Shown: positions 14,084-15,455 of the stretch, in pieces
Layout: every line of letters begins with the position of its first letter
How positions within the stretch are numbered: the stretch's first letter is position 1
Assembly (NCBI GenBank): GCA_011065235.1
Contig: JAAKFB010000011.1
Coordinates: forward strand, 1 to 15,455
Source: Chlamydiota bacterium
GTDB taxonomy: Bacteria > Chlamydiota > Chlamydiia > Chlamydiales > Rhabdochlamydiaceae
Length of the DNA stretch: 15,455 nucleotides
Reading direction: 5' to 3'
Translations under genes and position numbers: made by a program
Notes under the pieces: model-generated
Told to the model about the DNA's origin: nothing
The model's database searches: none
The model's input: only the letters and a program-made list of their open reading frames with translations

Positions 14084-15455
14084 TTAATTTCCCTTATAAA
14101 TATATTCATTAAATGGAATGTGAGCCGAAGGATCTGAACTAGGTATGTAATTCCCAAACTTATCAACAGCCTGGCCATGTATTTTCTGAATAACATAGGG
14201 TTGTTGTTGGTAAAGGAACGGGCTGTGTGGCTTTCCGGGCATCACTCTTATAGATATATGTTCATTTTCTGGATGAACATATTTAATGCCTACTCCTTTG
14301 TTTGAAATTTTTACTCGAAAATTTTCTGGAATTCCTTTAGGTCTAGGAAAAGTTCGAATTCCAGCTTCATGTATGAGCTCTCTAATCTGCGATTCTGCCA
14401 TATATTTACCTAGATAGGGCTTTACAACATCTTCTGCGCGTTTGAATACTTGATAGGATTCCTGCAGTGCGGGCTTACAGACTAAGTTTTCAAAAGTGTT
14501 GCCGATAGTTTTTTCTAGGCTTGCAGACTTTTCTAGCTGTGCGATTTCACGAGCTGTGAATCCCAAATCTTCGGCAAGAACCACTGTTTCTTTTCCCACT
14601 TCTACAATTTCTCTAAACTTTGAAGTATTTAATCCCTTGGAAAACTTCCCGGGTGGCGGAAGGAGGCCAATGGTAAAATCATTCATGGGGTTATGGGCTT
14701 TGGCGTCAGCAGTGTATTGTTCAGCTTGGTCTGTTGAAAAGACCTGATCAATTAATTGATGGCCTTTGGCATCTAAATTATCATGATTTACCGTTGGACT
14801 TCTCATGAATGGATTTTCGGTCGATGGAAGCATGTTTTCAGGTAAAAATCGAGAACCTAGGCTTTTGAGCTCTTCACCTAGTTGTGGAATAGCGGAAGCA
14901 ACTTCAGAAATCCCGTCTAGAGTTTCATGAGCGAGAATAGAGCCGAGATTTCTGGCTTTTTCTCCAAAGGTAGGGTCCCGATAGACGTCGGTACTCTGTA
15001 TGATGACATCCTCTGCTGCAAATTCCTTGAAAGAAGCAACGTGCTCGTCAATTGCTGCTTTCAAAGTAGGCGCTTCATTTATGATTTCATGAGGGGAAGA
15101 GGGCTCTTTCGGTACAGGTTTATTGCCAGAACCAGATGATGCAGCAGCTCCTGCAGCTCCTGCAGCGGCAGCTGCTGCACCTGCTGAACACGTGGCTACA
15201 ACAGCTACAACGATAACAGCTGTTGCAACGACAACGGCAGCTCCGATGAGGATCTCTTTTTTGTGCTTTTTGGCGAATTTCTTGGTTTTTTCCCAATTCT
15301 TTTTAATCCAGCTTTTGCAAAGGATGACCTCACCATAATCGTCTGTGATCACGATGTAGTCTTCATTGCCAGAAGTGAAAGCAAATTCGAAATAACTGTC
15401 GTTTTGATGAAGCAGTGCCGCAATGTCATTTTCTAAATCTGAGGACTCATCAGAA
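14084..15455 (-). CDS. Membrane-anchored polymorphic toxin-like protein (5' end beyond window)
   Basis: The frame ends at TAA 14084 and stays open through the right edge of the window, so at least 456 residues are present and the N-terminus is missing. A GTG at 15352 is an internal valine, not a likely start: the frame upstream reads SDESSDLENDIAALL and continues without a stop. After a basic stretch (KSWIKKNWEKTKKFAKKHKK) comes one strong hydrophobic helix (LIGAAVVVATAVIVVAVVA), then an alanine/glycine-rich linker and a proline hinge. A central region is predicted helical. The last 80 residues, with KYVHPENEHISIRVMPGKP, PYVIQKIHGQAVDKFGN and SAHIPFNEYIY, resemble the C-terminal tip shared by many polymorphic toxins (RVMxGxPxSP, PYVxxxxxGxxxDxxGN, AHIPxxEF). 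I cannot assign the catalytic activity. The downstream small gene is a candidate immunity partner. Secretion route is unknown. Confidence 0.75.
   Translation of the reverse strand, partial: SDESSDLENDIAALLHQNDSYFEFAFTSGNEDYIVITDDYGEVILCKSWIKKNWEKTKKFAKKHKKEILIGAAVVVATAVIVVAVVATCSAGAAAAAAGAAGAAASSGSGNKPVPKEPSSPHEIINEAPTLKAAIDEHVASFKEFAAEDVIIQSTDVYRDPTFGEKARNLGSILAHETLDGISEVASAIPQLGEELKSLGSRFLPENMLPSTENPFMRSPTVNHDNLDAKGHQLIDQVFSTDQAEQYTADAKAHNPMNDFTIGLLPPPGKFSKGLNTSKFREIVEVGKETVVLAEDLGFTAREIAQLEKSASLEKTIGNTFENLVCKPALQESYQVFKRAEDVVKPYLGKYMAESQIRELIHEAGIRTFPRPKGIPENFRVKISNKGVGIKYVHPENEHISIRVMPGKPHSPFLYQQQPYVIQKIHGQAVDKFGNYIPSSDPSAHIPFNEYIYKGN

Noticed and set aside
15135..15245. GCAGCT-type tandem repeat or CRISPR-like array
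   Set aside because: Irregular alanine and valine codons of a linker and membrane helix; no fixed unit or spacer structure.
15123..15338. Alanine/threonine/proline-rich 71-codon + strand frame
   Set aside because: It is the antisense of the alanine-rich linker and membrane helix of the toxin-like protein; low-complexity shadow.

Overview
The window reads as a chromosomal segment of a bacterium, most likely an environmental chlamydia (Parachlamydiales: Waddlia/Parachlamydia type). This rests on protein style rather than a marker gene. There is a relative of the TLC/NTT nucleotide transporters, several small multi-helix membrane proteins of the kind common in chlamydiae, a family 1 glycosidase with an unusual hydrophobic N-terminal extension, and a membrane-anchored toxin-like protein. 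No rRNA or tRNA gene was seen, so the lineage is an inference.

Layout. (1) 1-466: the 3' end of an unidentified gene, then a broken remnant of a DUF1016/YhcG-type PDDEXK nuclease. (2) 445-3573, + strand: a tight four-gene operon with a TauE/SafE-type permease, a type III polyketide synthase with complete Cys-His-Asn triad, a histidine-rich membrane protein, and a UbiG-like methyltransferase. It looks like a compact pathway for a methylated phenolic or quinone-like lipid, and it is the best candidate for an undescribed system. (3) 3562-9212, - strand: a five-gene run transcribed leftwards, with GMP reductase, an HD-domain phosphohydrolase, a TLC/NTT-like transporter, NAD(P)-dependent malic enzyme and a small basic protein. 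Spacing is very tight across the first four genes and suggests one transcript joining purine interconversion, nucleotide transport and C4 metabolism. (4) 9213-11346: an AT-richer patch with a bulged hairpin, an orphan membrane protein, a WaaE-like family 2 glycosyltransferase on the + strand, and a four-helix membrane protein. A short direct repeat of the glycosyltransferase start region flanks the orphan membrane gene. (5) 11360-13678, - strand: a GH1 beta-glycosidase co-oriented with the four-helix protein, and an exported alpha/beta hydrolase. (6) 13728-15455, - strand: a membrane-anchored protein whose C-terminus resembles polymorphic toxin tips, still open at the right edge of the window, followed 2 bases later by a small acidic gene that is a candidate immunity protein.

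No CRISPR array, complete insertion sequence, tRNA or rRNA gene was seen. The only intergenic stretches longer than 100 bases are 9213-9437 and 10020-10139; both are described. Start codons were moved from the longest open frame where a ribosome binding site supported a shorter one.
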